Of a stretch of DNA of 64,000 bases, positions 1 to 8,213 are shown piece after piece (the first letter of the stretch is position 1; every line of letters begins with the position of its first letter). The translations under genes and the position numbers were made by a program. The DNA lies in assembly GCA_934277375.1 (NCBI GenBank), contig CAKQTZ010000002.1:310001-374000 (forward strand), read 5' to 3'. The stretch comes from an uncultured Coprococcus sp. (GTDB taxonomy: Bacteria > Bacillota > Clostridia > Lachnospirales > Lachnospiraceae). A model generated the notes under the pieces. The model worked only from the letters and a program-made list of their open reading frames with translations, was not told the origin of the DNA and made no database searches.

Positions 1-1
1 G

Positions 2-151
2 GGTATGTCGGCTGATGAGAGTGCATATGTAAATGATGTCACTTCTTCTTCTGATATACAGGATATATACAAACATGTTAAGGAGAATAATGATTATCTG
101 TTAAAGACAGATAAGACATTTAAGGTATTTCAGGAGATGTTGACACAATAA
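2..151 (+). CDS. C-terminal end of an unidentified protein (5' truncated by window edge)
   Basis: An open frame enters from the left edge and ends at a TAA at 149-151, giving 49 visible codons. The tail is hydrophilic and rich in Asp, Ser and Lys (for example DIQDIYKHVKENND) and ends EMLTQ. No family can be recognised from this fragment. The frame is open from base 2 and is followed at once by a strong inverted-repeat terminator, as expected for a real gene end. The next gene converges on it from the other strand. Confidence 0.6.
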   Translation, partial: GMSADESAYVNDVTSSSDIQDIYKHVKENNDYLLKTDKTFKVFQEMLTQ

Positions 152-161
152 TATAAAGAGG

Positions 162-238
162 ACGGGGCTGTCTGTACCGACCTCCAATCGTTAGTTTTAT
201 AACTGACTTTTGGGAATCGGTACAGACAGCCCCGTTTC
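162..238. terminator. Bidirectional rho-independent terminator between convergent genes
   Basis: A perfect 19-bp inverted repeat has arms at 162-180 and 217-235 (ACGGGGCTGTCTGTACCGA and its complement) and a 36-nt loop. It is followed by TTTC on the plus strand. It lies between the plus-strand gene ending at 151 and the minus-strand gene ending at 242, so it probably serves both. Confidence 0.75.
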
Positions 239-241
239 TGC

Positions 242-706
242 CTATATAGCTTCAGACGAATCTGCTTCATCAGTATCGATCAATACGCCTCTGGTAGGAA
301 CCGGAGTAGAGAAGACTATCTGTGTTTCGGTGCTGCCAAATCTCTGGAGCTGTCCGATGAATGAATCGAGATCCATGGTGTTAGGAAAGCAGACCTTCAT
401 GAGCATGGAGTGCGCACCGGTCACACAGTTGCATTCCAATACATTTGGACATGCCTCAACAAATGGATAGAAGGTTGGCTTCTGTTTTGGATCAAGAGCC
501 ATGTGTATAAATGCTGTGATGTGATATCCGAGAGCCTCATGGTTGATGCTTGCGTGATATCCTGTAAGTATTCCTGCTTTCTCAAGTCTCTCTATTCTTG
601 CTGAAACTGCCGGCGAAGAAAGGAAGACCTTGCTGGCCAGATACTTGAGTGGGGTTCTGGCGTTGCCCTGTAAAAGATGAATAATTTTTCTGTCGATGTT
701 ATCCAT
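242..706 (-). CDS. Lrp/AsnC family transcriptional regulator
   Basis: This is a 154-residue Lrp/AsnC-type regulator. An N-terminal winged helix-turn-helix (DRKIIHLLQGNARTPLKYLA, then a recognition helix with SSPAVSARIERLEKAGI) is followed by an effector-binding RAM domain (alpha/beta, with GYHITAFIHM and CVTGAHSMLMK). Family members form octamers and control amino-acid metabolism genes in response to a bound amino acid. The effector here is unknown. The ATG at 706 is preferred over an in-frame GTG at 715 because AGGAAG lies 8 nt before the ATG but directly abuts the GTG. The gene has its own promoter (777-805) and a terminator-like hairpin in its leader. Confidence 0.9.
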   Translation of the reverse strand: MDNIDRKIIHLLQGNARTPLKYLASKVFLSSPAVSARIERLEKAGILTGYHASINHEALGYHITAFIHMALDPKQKPTFYPFVEACPNVLECNCVTGAHSMLMKVCFPNTMDLDSFIGQLQRFGSTETQIVFSTPVPTRGVLIDTDEADSSEAI

Positions 707-720
707 AATATGCACTTCCT

Positions 721-765
721 TTTCCTAAAATAAAAAAAGGTGCGTTTCCGAAGAAACACACCTTT
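721..765 (-). terminator. Terminator-like hairpin in the lrp leader (possible attenuator)
   Basis: Read on the minus strand, 13-bp arms (753-765 and 736-748, one U-G wobble) close a UUCG tetraloop on a C-G pair and are followed by a run of T residues (TTTTTTTATTTT). This is an excellent intrinsic terminator. It lies between the predicted lrp promoter and its ribosome binding site rather than after a gene. Confidence 0.6.
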
Positions 766-776
766 GCGTTTGTTTT

Positions 777-805
777 AATATACATTAATTGATAAAAAAA
801 ATCAA
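777..805 (-). promoter_or_regulatory. Predicted sigma-A promoter of the Lrp-family gene
   Basis: On the minus strand, TTGATT (800-805), a 17-bp spacer and TATATT (777-782) form a near-consensus promoter. The transcript would start about 5-10 nt before the leader hairpin. Confidence 0.5.
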
Positions 806-868
806 GGACTTTTACAAAATTAATTTAACTGAATCTTTGCTGTGGGTTATACATAGTGTGATGAATGG

Positions 869-897
869 TTCACAAAATGAAAAATAAATGGTATGAT
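869..897 (+). promoter_or_regulatory. Predicted sigma-A promoter of rluF
   Basis: TTCACA (869-874), a 17-bp spacer and TATGAT (892-897) lie about 120 nt upstream of the rluF start. The rest of the 707-1020 intergenic region holds only the lrp promoter and leader. Confidence 0.4.
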
Positions 898-1020
898 GGT
901 TCTGCATATTGGTTAGAATTTACTGGCTTTGGTCTGGCTGATACATGGTGTATGCTGACCAGGAATTAGAATGTGAGATATGTATTAATAATATAGAAAA
1001 ATAATAACAGAGGAAAGATT

Positions 1021-1725
1021 ATGGCGGATGGAATAAGACTTAACAAATATCTAAGCGAGGCGGGCGTGTGCTCAAGGCGCGCTGCGGATACACATATAGA
1101 GAATGGAAAGGTTACGATCAACGGAGAGACTGCAGTCATGGGTCAGAAGGTCATGCCCGGGGATGTGGTGACATTCATGGGCAGGAAGGTTCAGCAGAAG
1201 GATAGGACAGTGATCCTGGCATATAATAAGCCGATAGGACTTACCTGTACAGCGAGCAAGGCTGATCCAGACAACATATTTGATCACATAGATTATCCGA
1301 TCAGACTTCAGTACGTGGGAAGGCTGGATAAGGACTCCCAGGGGCTACTTCTTCTGACAAATGATGGCGACCTGTCAAATGCCATTCAGAAGTCGGTGAA
1401 CAACCACGAGAAGGAATACAGGGTGCGGGTGAACCGTGAGATAACAGAGGACTTCATCAGGAAGATGTCAGACGGAGTGCCTATACTTGATACAGTGACA
1501 AAGAAATGTAAGGTGCGCAAGATAGATGACAGGTCATTCATGATAGTGCTGACGCAGGGACTCAACAGACAGATCAGACGAATGTGTGATGCATTGGGTT
1601 ACAGGGTAGTGAACCTGAAGAGAGTCAGGGTCTGCAACGTGAAGCTTGGCAATATGAGACCTGGAGAGCTCAGGGAGCTCAGCCGCGAGGAAGAGGCAGA
1701 GCTGAGAAGGATCGTGGGGATGTAG
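1021..1725 (+). CDS. rluF: 23S rRNA pseudouridine synthase, RluF/RluB type
   Basis: This 234-residue enzyme isomerises a uridine in 23S rRNA (U2604 for E. coli RluF) during ribosome maturation. An N-terminal S4 RNA-binding domain (IRLNKYLSEAGVCSRRAAD) is followed by the RsuA/RluB/E/F catalytic domain. The signature VGRLDKDSQGLLLLTNDGD contains the catalytic Asp at about residue 103, and the Lys-Asp-Ser-Gln version matches RluF best. The C-terminal motif GLNRQIRRMCDALGY is also typical. AGAGGAAAG precedes the ATG by a few bases. The exact target nucleotide cannot be told from sequence alone. Confidence 0.9.
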   Translation: MADGIRLNKYLSEAGVCSRRAADTHIENGKVTINGETAVMGQKVMPGDVVTFMGRKVQQKDRTVILAYNKPIGLTCTASKADPDNIFDHIDYPIRLQYVGRLDKDSQGLLLLTNDGDLSNAIQKSVNNHEKEYRVRVNREITEDFIRKMSDGVPILDTVTKKCKVRKIDDRSFMIVLTQGLNRQIRRMCDALGYRVVNLKRVRVCNVKLGNMRPGELRELSREEEAELRRIVGM

Positions 1726-1771
1726 CGGAAAGTGTTTTATATTGTGATAGGAAGAGTGTATATAGGATTTT

Positions 1772-3859
1772 ATGAGGCAGTATCTGCCGGGGGTGTGCAT
1801 GGAAAATATTAGTGGAAATATCAATGAAAATATTAATGAGAGTAACATCGATAATCTCCAACAAAATAAGGATATAAGTTGGAATAACGATAATGGCAAG
1901 ATAGCCAGAATTAAAGAACTTGTAAAGCAGCTCAATGAGGCTGCAAAGAAATATTATATGGAAGATACAGAGATCATGAGCAACCTGGAATATGATGCTC
2001 TGTACGATGAGCTGTGCGCGCTGGAGAAAGAGACCGGGATGGTCATGAGCAACAGCCCGACAGTCAAGGTAGGATATGAGGTTGTCAGTGAGCTGCCGAA
2101 GGAGGCTCACGAGCATCCAATGCTTTCTCTTGACAAGACAAAGGATGTAGGTGCCCTTGCTTCATGGCTTGGCGGTCAGAAGGGTGTTATATCCTGGAAA
2201 ATGGACGGACTCACCGTTGTTCTCACATATGAGAACGGAGAGATGATAAAGGCTGTCACCCGTGGAAATGGTGAGATAGGCGAGGTCATCACTAATAATG
2301 CTAAGGTATTTGCAAATGTTCCTCATCATATTCCGTACAAGGGCAAGCTGACGATCAGGGGCGAGGCGGTCATCAAATATTCGGATTTCAATGCGATAAA
2401 TGAGAAGATAACGGATGCGGAGTCCAAATACAAGAACCCACGAAATCTGTGCAGCGGCTCAGTGAGACAGCTCGATAACAAGATAACAAAAGAGAGAAAT
2501 GTACATTTCTTCGCTTTTAATTTAGTGGACGGTGAGGATGTGGACTTCCACAATTCATTCAAATATCAGCTTGACTGGCTGGAACAGCAGGGATTTACCG
2601 TGGTAGAACACTACCTGACAGACTCGGCAGCACTCCCGGATAAGGTGAGAGAATTTTCTGAGAAGATAACAGAGAATGACTTCCCATCGGATGGTCTGGT
2701 ACTCATGCTGGATGATCTGGCATATGGAAGAAGTCTCGGAACCACAGCCAAGTTCCCGCGAAATGCCATGGCGTTCAAATGGGCGGACGAGGAAGCGATA
2801 ACCCACCTCCGCTATGTGGAGTGGAGTCCATCTAGAACTGGGCTCATCAACCCGGTTGCGGTATTCGAGCCGGTGGAGCTTGAGGGAACCACAGTCAGCC
2901 GTGCCAGCATACACAATGTCAGCATACTGAAGTCATTGGCGCTGGGTGAGGGCGATGAGATCGCTGTGTACAAGGCGAATATGATCATTCCGCAGATTGC
3001 AAGGAACCTCACCATGAGCGGCAATGTGGTCATACCGGCTGCTTGTCCGGTATGCGGAGGAGAGACTGAGATAGTGAGGGAGGAAGGCGGTGCAGCGTCA
3101 GGAGTTGAGACTCTGTACTGCACCAACCAGTTCTGCCCTGCGAAGAAACTCAAGTCATTTTCACACTACGTGTCCAGAAATGCGTTGAATATAGACGGAC
3201 TCTCAGAGGCGACCATAGAGAAGTTCATAGACGAGAAGATATTGGAGGAGCTTCCTGATCTGTATAAGCTTGCGGCTCACAGAGACCATATAGTTGAACT
3301 CGAGGGATTTGGTGAGAAGTCATACAACAAGCTTGTGGCTGCGGTGGATGCATCCAGGCAGACGAACATGTGGCGGCTTGTCAATGGTCTCGGCATTGCA
3401 AATGTCGGAGAGGCGACAGCCAAGCTCATGGCAAAGCATTTTGCAAATGACATGGATGCCATGAAGAAGGCAGAGGTGTCAGCCTACGTGGAGATAGACG
3501 GAATCGGTCAGGTCATAGCAGAGGATATAGTCAGATACTTTGAAAATGAGAAGAATTGTGCTATCATAGATAAGTTGATGGCTGAGCTGACATTTATGGA
3601 TGATATTTCTGATACGGAGCAGGATCTGGCGGGCAAGGTGTTCGTCATAACCGGTTCGCTCACCCATTTTGACAACAGAAATCAGCTCAAGGAACTGATA
3701 GAGAGCAGAGGAGGTCAGGTTACAGGTTCTGTATCTGCCAAGACCTCATATCTTATAAATAACGATGTGAATTCCACATCATCCAAGAACAAGAAGGCGA
3801 AAAGCCTTGATGTGCCTATCATATCTGAGGAGGATTTCTTAGAATTGATTGGACAGTAG
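1772..3859 (+). CDS. ligA: NAD-dependent DNA ligase, LigA family (divergent)
   Basis: This protein of up to 695 residues seals nicks in DNA using NAD. It has an adenylation domain with nucleophile Lys143 in WKMDG, an OB fold (WSPSRTGLINPVAVFEPVEL), a four-cysteine zinc finger (Cys425, 428, 450, 455), helix-hairpin-helix repeats (EGFGEKSYNKL, GLGIANVGEATA) and a C-terminal BRCT domain from about residue 615. Several motifs depart from the usual LigA text: TRGNGEIGEVITNN replaces the usual V-R-G-D-G-x-x-G-E-D, and YKANMIIPQI replaces E-K-A-G-D-V-I-P. It may therefore be a second LigA. The start is uncertain. The ATG at 1772 has AGGA 4 nt upstream; the ATG at 1799 follows GGGGG. Confidence 0.88.
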   Translation: MRQYLPGVCMENISGNINENINESNIDNLQQNKDISWNNDNGKIARIKELVKQLNEAAKKYYMEDTEIMSNLEYDALYDELCALEKETGMVMSNSPTVKVGYEVVSELPKEAHEHPMLSLDKTKDVGALASWLGGQKGVISWKMDGLTVVLTYENGEMIKAVTRGNGEIGEVITNNAKVFANVPHHIPYKGKLTIRGEAVIKYSDFNAINEKITDAESKYKNPRNLCSGSVRQLDNKITKERNVHFFAFNLVDGEDVDFHNSFKYQLDWLEQQGFTVVEHYLTDSAALPDKVREFSEKITENDFPSDGLVLMLDDLAYGRSLGTTAKFPRNAMAFKWADEEAITHLRYVEWSPSRTGLINPVAVFEPVELEGTTVSRASIHNVSILKSLALGEGDEIAVYKANMIIPQIARNLTMSGNVVIPAACPVCGGETEIVREEGGAASGVETLYCTNQFCPAKKLKSFSHYVSRNALNIDGLSEATIEKFIDEKILEELPDLYKLAAHRDHIVELEGFGEKSYNKLVAAVDASRQTNMWRLVNGLGIANVGEATAKLMAKHFANDMDAMKKAEVSAYVEIDGIGQVIAEDIVRYFENEKNCAIIDKLMAELTFMDDISDTEQDLAGKVFVITGSLTHFDNRNQLKELIESRGGQVTGSVSAKTSYLINNDVNSTSSKNKKAKSLDVPIISEEDFLELIGQ

Positions 3860-3938
3860 GGTAACTGCGGTAGATTACTTGGTGTGTGCTGCTGCATGGA
3901 TGCTTGGATAAGTAGTAAATGGAAAGGAATGAATAGAG

Positions 3939-4847
3939 ATGCCGATAAGAATAGATGATGATCTGCCGGTTAAGAAAACTTTAGAGGACGAGAATATATT
4001 TGTCATGGGAACAGGAAGAGCGCACAGCCAGGACATAAGACCCCTTGACATCCTGATACTCAACCTCATGCCGCTGAAGGAGGATACAGAGCTGCAGCTC
4101 ATGCGAAGTCTGTCAAACACCCCGCTTCAGGTGAACATCACGCTTCTTAGAACCATGTCCTACGAGTCCAAGAACGTGACAAAGGGACACCTTGACAGAT
4201 TCTACGAGGATTTCGAAAGCGTAAAGAACCGCAAATGGGACGGTTTCATCATAACCGGAGCACCTGTTGAAAAGATGGACTTCGAGAATGTTGACTACTG
4301 GGACGAACTCCGCGAGATCATGGACTGGTCCGAGACAAATGTCACATCGACCATGCACATCTGCTGGGGCGCCCAGGCAGGACTCTACTACAGATACGGT
4401 GTGCAGAAGTTCGACCTTCCGCAGAAGCTGTCCGGCATATACGAACATCACACCTTCCACAAGAGAACACCGCTAGTCCGCGGTTTTGACGATGTATTTT
4501 ACGTGCCACATTCAAGATACACGGGCGTATCCAAGGAGGACATTGTAAACAACGAGCATCTTGAGATCGTAGCTGAGTCAGATGTGGCTGGCCCGTACCT
4601 CATAATCGGTGACGGCGGCAAGAACATATTTGTCACAGGACATCCTGAGTACGATGTTCTTACCCTCGACCAGGAGTACCACAGAGACCTCGGCAAGGGC
4701 CTTAACCCACAGATTCCGGTGAATTATTACCCAGACAACGACCCGGAAAAGAAACCAGTGAAGAAGTGGAGATGCCACGCGAACACTTTGTATGCGAATT
4801 GGCTCAATTATTACGTATATCAGCTTACGCCGTATAAGTGGGAGTAG
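3939..4847 (+). CDS. metAA: Homoserine O-acetyltransferase, MetA type
   Basis: This 302-residue HTS-family enzyme activates the hydroxyl of homoserine for methionine synthesis in the cytoplasm. The catalytic triad is visible at family positions: Cys142 in HICWGAQAG, and His235 and Glu237 in VTGHPEYD. Residue 111 is Glu (in TGAPVEKMDF). In characterised MetA enzymes Glu111 goes with acetyl-CoA use and Gly111 with succinyl-CoA, so this is predicted to make O-acetylhomoserine despite its MetA fold. GGAAAGGA lies 12 nt before the ATG. The 79-nt upstream gap is too short for a SAM riboswitch and none is seen. Confidence 0.92.
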   Translation: MPIRIDDDLPVKKTLEDENIFVMGTGRAHSQDIRPLDILILNLMPLKEDTELQLMRSLSNTPLQVNITLLRTMSYESKNVTKGHLDRFYEDFESVKNRKWDGFIITGAPVEKMDFENVDYWDELREIMDWSETNVTSTMHICWGAQAGLYYRYGVQKFDLPQKLSGIYEHHTFHKRTPLVRGFDDVFYVPHSRYTGVSKEDIVNNEHLEIVAESDVAGPYLIIGDGGKNIFVTGHPEYDVLTLDQEYHRDLGKGLNPQIPVNYYPDNDPEKKPVKKWRCHANTLYANWLNYYVYQLTPYKWE

Positions 4848-4937
4848 AAGCCGGTGAGACCGCATAAAATCTAAGGATTTAAGCCAAATGCGTTACATAT
4901 CAATAAAATCATAAATAAGATATTAAATATAAAATTA

Positions 4938-4992
4938 AAACACAGCACTATGTAGATGAGTTGTAGTTATCTATGTAGTGCTGTGTTTTTTC
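4938..4992 (+). terminator. Rho-independent terminator after metAA
   Basis: Inverted repeat ACACAGCACTA...TAGTGCTGTGT with extended arms and two internal mismatches, followed by TTTTTTCT. It closes the rluF-ligA-metAA stretch. Confidence 0.75.
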
Positions 4993-5013
4993 TGCTTGTC
5001 ACTTGTTCCATAA

Positions 5014-5042
5014 TTCATTTTTATTAGTTGATATGATATAAT
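5014..5042 (+). promoter_or_regulatory. Predicted promoter of the small ORF / AlbA_2 operon
   Basis: A consensus -10 TATAAT (5037-5042) lies 17 bp after a weak -35 TTCATT (5014-5019), about 50 nt upstream of the first start codon at 5093. Confidence 0.4.
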
Positions 5043-5092
5043 GACCAATGAGACTAATGAATGAAAAACAACATAATATAAGGGGAAGATGT

Positions 5093-5248
5093 ATGGATAA
5101 TTCTAATGATGAAAGGCAGGAAGCTTTAACAAGACTTGAACAATTGCGAAAAAAAGGATCGGTTGTTGATGATGAAGCAGAATTAGCTTCTTACAGGGAA
5201 GAAAAGTTCAGGAGGTCTTATTTAGATGAAACAGGAAATATTAAATAA
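5093..5248 (+). CDS. Small charged protein of unknown function, coupled to an AlbA_2 ATPase
   Basis: A 51-residue, highly charged and probably helical protein (DERQEALTRLEQLRKK, then YREEKFRRSYLDE). AGGGGAAG four bases before the ATG at 5093 supports this start over an in-frame ATG at 5048 with no good site. The last 23 nt overlap the next gene, whose ribosome binding site AGGAGG lies inside this ORF, so the two are probably translationally coupled. The arrangement resembles an antitoxin- or regulator-sized partner before a larger effector, but no family is recognised. Confidence 0.55.
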   Translation: MDNSNDERQEALTRLEQLRKKGSVVDDEAELASYREEKFRRSYLDETGNIK

Positions 5249-6728
5249 ATTGAACCTTGGCGAAGATCATGAGAGAGAATGTAAGCTAGCAATTGGTGGG
5301 CTTCCTGAGAGCATATGGGAGACATATTCTTCTTTTGCAAATACCGATGGTGGAACTATTTTGCTTGGAATTAGGGAGCACAGGGATTCCTTTACTATTG
5401 AAGGATTGACAGAGAAACAGATTGTTAAATATCAGAAAGATTTCTGGAGCACTTTAAATGATAGAAATAAGATATCTAAGAACATTTTACTGAATCATCA
5501 TGTACAGGTAGTCGAGGTGGAAGATAAAAAGGTACTTAGAATTGATATTCCTGCAGCAGACAGACATGATAAACCTGTTTATATTGGAACAGACCCGATG
5601 AGAGGTACTTATAAAAGAGACTATGAGGGCGATTTTCTTTGTACAGAAGAGGCAGTCCGTGCAATGTTCGCAGATCAGAGAGATGTATCTGGTGACGTGG
5701 AAGTACTGGACGAGTTTGGATTGGATGTGCTCAATCAGGATACGATAAAGGGATATAGAATTGTTTTTGAACAGCTTCACAGTGGGCATCCATGGAATGC
5801 TCTTGAAAATGATGAGTTCCTTATGAAATTAAGAGCCGCAGCAAAGAATAAGAATGGTACATTGTCTCCAACGATAGCTGGACTATTATTCTTTGGAGAG
5901 GCTTATCATATTACTGAAATTTTTCCAAATTATTTCTTGGACTATCGTGAAGAATGCAATGATAAAGCCGTTCGTTGGCTGTTTCGGACACACTCTAACG
6001 AAGGTGACTGGAGTGGAAATATATACGATTTTTTCTGTAAGGTGCGTACCAGAATGGATGATGAGGTAGCAGTTCCATTTGCAAATAGAAGAGATGGGTA
6101 TCGAGTGGACAGGGTTGATGTTCATGATGCTTTGGAAGAAGCATTGGCAAATGCATTGTCGCATGCAAATTATTATGGCAGAAGAGGAATTCTTGTTGTT
6201 AAAAAGGGTAAAGAACTTAGCATTTCAAATCCTGGTACTATTAGGGTAACAAAAGAGGAGTTTTATGCCGGAGGCAATAGTGATCCTCGAAATCCTAATA
6301 TTTTAAAGATGTTTGGATTCGTTAATGTCGGTGAGCGCGCCGGAAGTGGTGTTGATAAGATAATGACTGCTTGGGCAGAACAAAACTGGAAGAAGCCGGA
6401 ATTTGATTTTTCGGAGCGTAATGACAGGGTTACATTAAAGCTGGAGGTTGGACAGGTAGTATACATTCCGAGGGCTGTATATTTACAGACAGGCAGACAG
6501 GTAGAACCAACAGAAACTAATGAAATAAGTAACATGAATAAAGAACAAAGAGTAATGCTTTATCTTAAAAGCCATGAAAGCATCTCAACGCAAGAAGCGA
6601 TGGTATTGTGTGAATATAAAACACGCGCAGGTGCACGTAAGTTGCTAGATAAGATGATTCAGAATAATATTTTGAGAAAAACAGGAAGTGGACCTGGTAC
6701 AAAATATATATTTAATGATGACAAGTAA
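5226..6728 (+). CDS. AlbA_2 (Schlafen-like) domain ATP-binding putative transcriptional regulator
   Basis: A 500-residue protein. Residues about 10-130 look like an AlbA_2/Schlafen core (ERECKLAIGGLPESIWETYS, FANTDGGTILLGI). A middle linker leads to a GHKL-type ATP-binding segment at about 300-400 (DALEEALANALSHANYYG, then GERAGSGVDKIMTAW). The C-terminal 70 residues look like a winged helix (EQRVMLYLKSHESISTQEAM). Proteins of this layout are annotated as transcriptional regulators or RecG-like; some Schlafen-domain proteins act in phage defence. The role here is unknown. AGGAGG lies 10 nt before the ATG. The gene overlaps the small ORF upstream. Confidence 0.8.
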   Translation: MKQEILNKLNLGEDHERECKLAIGGLPESIWETYSSFANTDGGTILLGIREHRDSFTIEGLTEKQIVKYQKDFWSTLNDRNKISKNILLNHHVQVVEVEDKKVLRIDIPAADRHDKPVYIGTDPMRGTYKRDYEGDFLCTEEAVRAMFADQRDVSGDVEVLDEFGLDVLNQDTIKGYRIVFEQLHSGHPWNALENDEFLMKLRAAAKNKNGTLSPTIAGLLFFGEAYHITEIFPNYFLDYREECNDKAVRWLFRTHSNEGDWSGNIYDFFCKVRTRMDDEVAVPFANRRDGYRVDRVDVHDALEEALANALSHANYYGRRGILVVKKGKELSISNPGTIRVTKEEFYAGGNSDPRNPNILKMFGFVNVGERAGSGVDKIMTAWAEQNWKKPEFDFSERNDRVTLKLEVGQVVYIPRAVYLQTGRQVEPTETNEISNMNKEQRVMLYLKSHESISTQEAMVLCEYKTRAGARKLLDKMIQNNILRKTGSGPGTKYIFNDDK

Positions 6729-6762
6729 AAAGAAGTAAAAAGAAGTAAAAAGAAGTAAAAAG
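6723..6762 (+). repeat. 10-bp tandem repeat, four copies
   Basis: The unit AAGTAAAAAG is repeated four times without interruption, starting in the last codons of the AlbA_2 gene. The stop codon is in the first unit, so changes in copy number would not alter the protein. Confidence 0.8.
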
Positions 6763-6881
6763 AAATGCATTAATAGATATAATCGGTCATTTAATGGATG
6801 CTGGCAGCCATTTACTGGATACAAAGTGTTCAATAAGTATCCATTAGTATCCAATAAGTATCTATTAAGCAATTAAGCATA

Positions 6882-7014
6882 GGGGACACGTTTCTTTTGT
6901 AACGAGGAGTGTCCCGTGTCACGATTAAGACAGGTGACGCACCTTGTGACAGAGGGACTCTTTTCAATACAGGTGACACTCTTCGTGACAGAAGGAACGT
7001 CCCCAAAGTGCGCG
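6882..7014. repeat. Degenerate, enlarged copy of the GGGGACGTTCC palindromic repeat
   Basis: The ends match the family seen at 15528, 19001 and 28519. The left end is a mutated GGGGAC...GAGTGTCCC and the right end is GTGACAGAAGGAACGTCCCC. It contains about 50 bp of extra, partly duplicated sequence (a second GTGACAGAGGGACTC block). It fills much of the 389-bp gap before the HIRAN gene; no gene is seen in that gap. Confidence 0.75.
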
Positions 7015-7117
7015 GTGGGAGAATTTCCGTACATGGCTTATGATAATCTGGGTTCAGAAGCAGGGAAATGAAATCAGTTAAGTGATAAATTACCAAATCT
7101 GAAAGGAGACATAAGTT

Positions 7118-7429
7118 ATGAGTAAGAAATATTTTACGATTGCAGGATGTAATCACTACTATGGAAATGAGTATATGAAAAAGGGCATGAAGGTGAAACT
7201 GGTTAAGGAACCTGATAATGAATATGATCAGGAAGCAATACAGGTGAAAATCAAAGGCCTTGGCAAGGTTGGTTATGTGGCAAACAGTTCATATACAGTC
7301 AAGGGAAAATCAATGAGTGCCGGAAGACTGTATGATAAGATAGGCAAAAAGGCTAAGGCGAAGATAGAATTTATACTTGATGGCAGTGCAATATGCGAAG
7401 TTACGGATGATGGACTGTCCGGTAAATAA
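7118..7429 (+). CDS. HIRAN domain protein
   Basis: A 103-residue protein consisting of little more than a HIRAN domain. FTIAGCNHYYG, then LVKEPDNEYDQEAIQVKI and GKVGYVANSSYTV match the family pattern. HIRAN domains are small beta-barrels that bind DNA ends or damaged DNA in eukaryotic HLTF. In bacteria they occur alone or fused to nucleases, and the role of stand-alone copies is unclear. GAAAGGAGA gives a strong ribosome binding site. It probably forms an operon with the next gene 43 nt downstream. Confidence 0.8.
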   Translation: MSKKYFTIAGCNHYYGNEYMKKGMKVKLVKEPDNEYDQEAIQVKIKGLGKVGYVANSSYTVKGKSMSAGRLYDKIGKKAKAKIEFILDGSAICEVTDDGLSGK

Positions 7430-7472
7430 AAAGATACCTGGATGGCTATTATAAAAGAGAGAGGTGGGTTAT

Positions 7473-7964
7473 ATGAAGAATAATTCATTTGGCGGAAAGA
7501 TCTTAATTGTTGTGATCATAGTAGGTATATTGTATATCATTGGCAGTGCAGTGGATGCAAGCAAATCAAAGTGTGTTAAATCAGGATGCAATAATGAGCG
7601 GTCATCAGGAAGTGCTTACTGTTTTTTACATAAACCATATGAAAATTCATCGTACAAGAACTCATATAGCAGCACCACAAGAGCCACGACAGAAAGCACG
7701 ACTGAAGTTACGACAAAGACAACTGAGAGAGCAACTACCAGTGTTACTACAAGAGAAGAACCGACAACCAGAGTTTGGAAGGATAACAATTCGTATAAAA
7801 ATAATACATCTGGCAATCCATACAAGTCATACGATGATGGATATGATGATGTGTATATGGATGGGGATTATGATGATGACAGATATAATAGAGATCCGGA
7901 TTACGCTGATGGTGTGGACGATGCTATAGAGGATGATTATGAAGAGGGGGATGGGGACTGGTAG
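7473..7964 (+). CDS. Membrane-anchored Thr-rich protein with acidic C-terminus, unknown function
   Basis: A 163-residue protein. One N-terminal hydrophobic helix (residues about 8-25, ILIVVIIVGILYIIGSAV) is followed by a Cys-containing segment (CVKSGCNNERSSGSAYC), a Thr-rich linker (TTRATTESTTEVTTKTTE) and a Tyr/Asp-rich acidic tail ending EEGDGDW. It is probably membrane-tethered with the rest outside. The cysteine spacing could bind a metal but no known finger was recognised. AGAGGTGGG before the ATG at 7473 supports this start over a GTG at 7464. Confidence 0.6.
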   Translation: MKNNSFGGKILIVVIIVGILYIIGSAVDASKSKCVKSGCNNERSSGSAYCFLHKPYENSSYKNSYSSTTRATTESTTEVTTKTTERATTSVTTREEPTTRVWKDNNSYKNNTSGNPYKSYDDGYDDVYMDGDYDDDRYNRDPDYADGVDDAIEDDYEEGDGDW

Positions 7965-8016
7965 GATATTTTATGTTGTATTTCAGAGTAAAATAAATAA
8001 TTTCAAGTATAGACAG

Positions 8017-8049
8017 AGCCGTCTGGGATATTAAAGTACTCAGATGGCT
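8017..8049 (+). terminator. Weak terminator candidate
   Basis: AGCCGTCTG / CAGATGGCT form a 9-bp stem with one wobble pair and a loop of about 15 nt. The tract after it is only moderately T-rich (ATCACTTTATTT). Confidence 0.35.
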
Positions 8050-8129
8050 ATCACTTTATTTGGCGTGATGTATGTAGTAGAAAATAATAGACGCATAGAA
8101 TCGTGGGAGTAAAAAAGACTATAATAAAA

Positions 8130-8158
8130 TTGATTGTTATAATATAACAAAGTATAAT
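8130..8158 (+). promoter_or_regulatory. Predicted sigma-A promoter of the methyltransferase-helicase pair
   Basis: TTGATT (8130-8135), a 17-bp spacer and a consensus TATAAT (8153-8158), 55 nt upstream of the start codon. Confidence 0.6.
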
Positions 8159-8213
8159 AATTCCATATAGATTGGAACGAAACTATTAAACAAATGGAGT
8201 GCAATAATATTAA

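Noticed and set aside
3860..3938. SAM riboswitch before metAA
   Set aside because: Only 79 nt are available and no four-way-junction pattern or terminator is seen.
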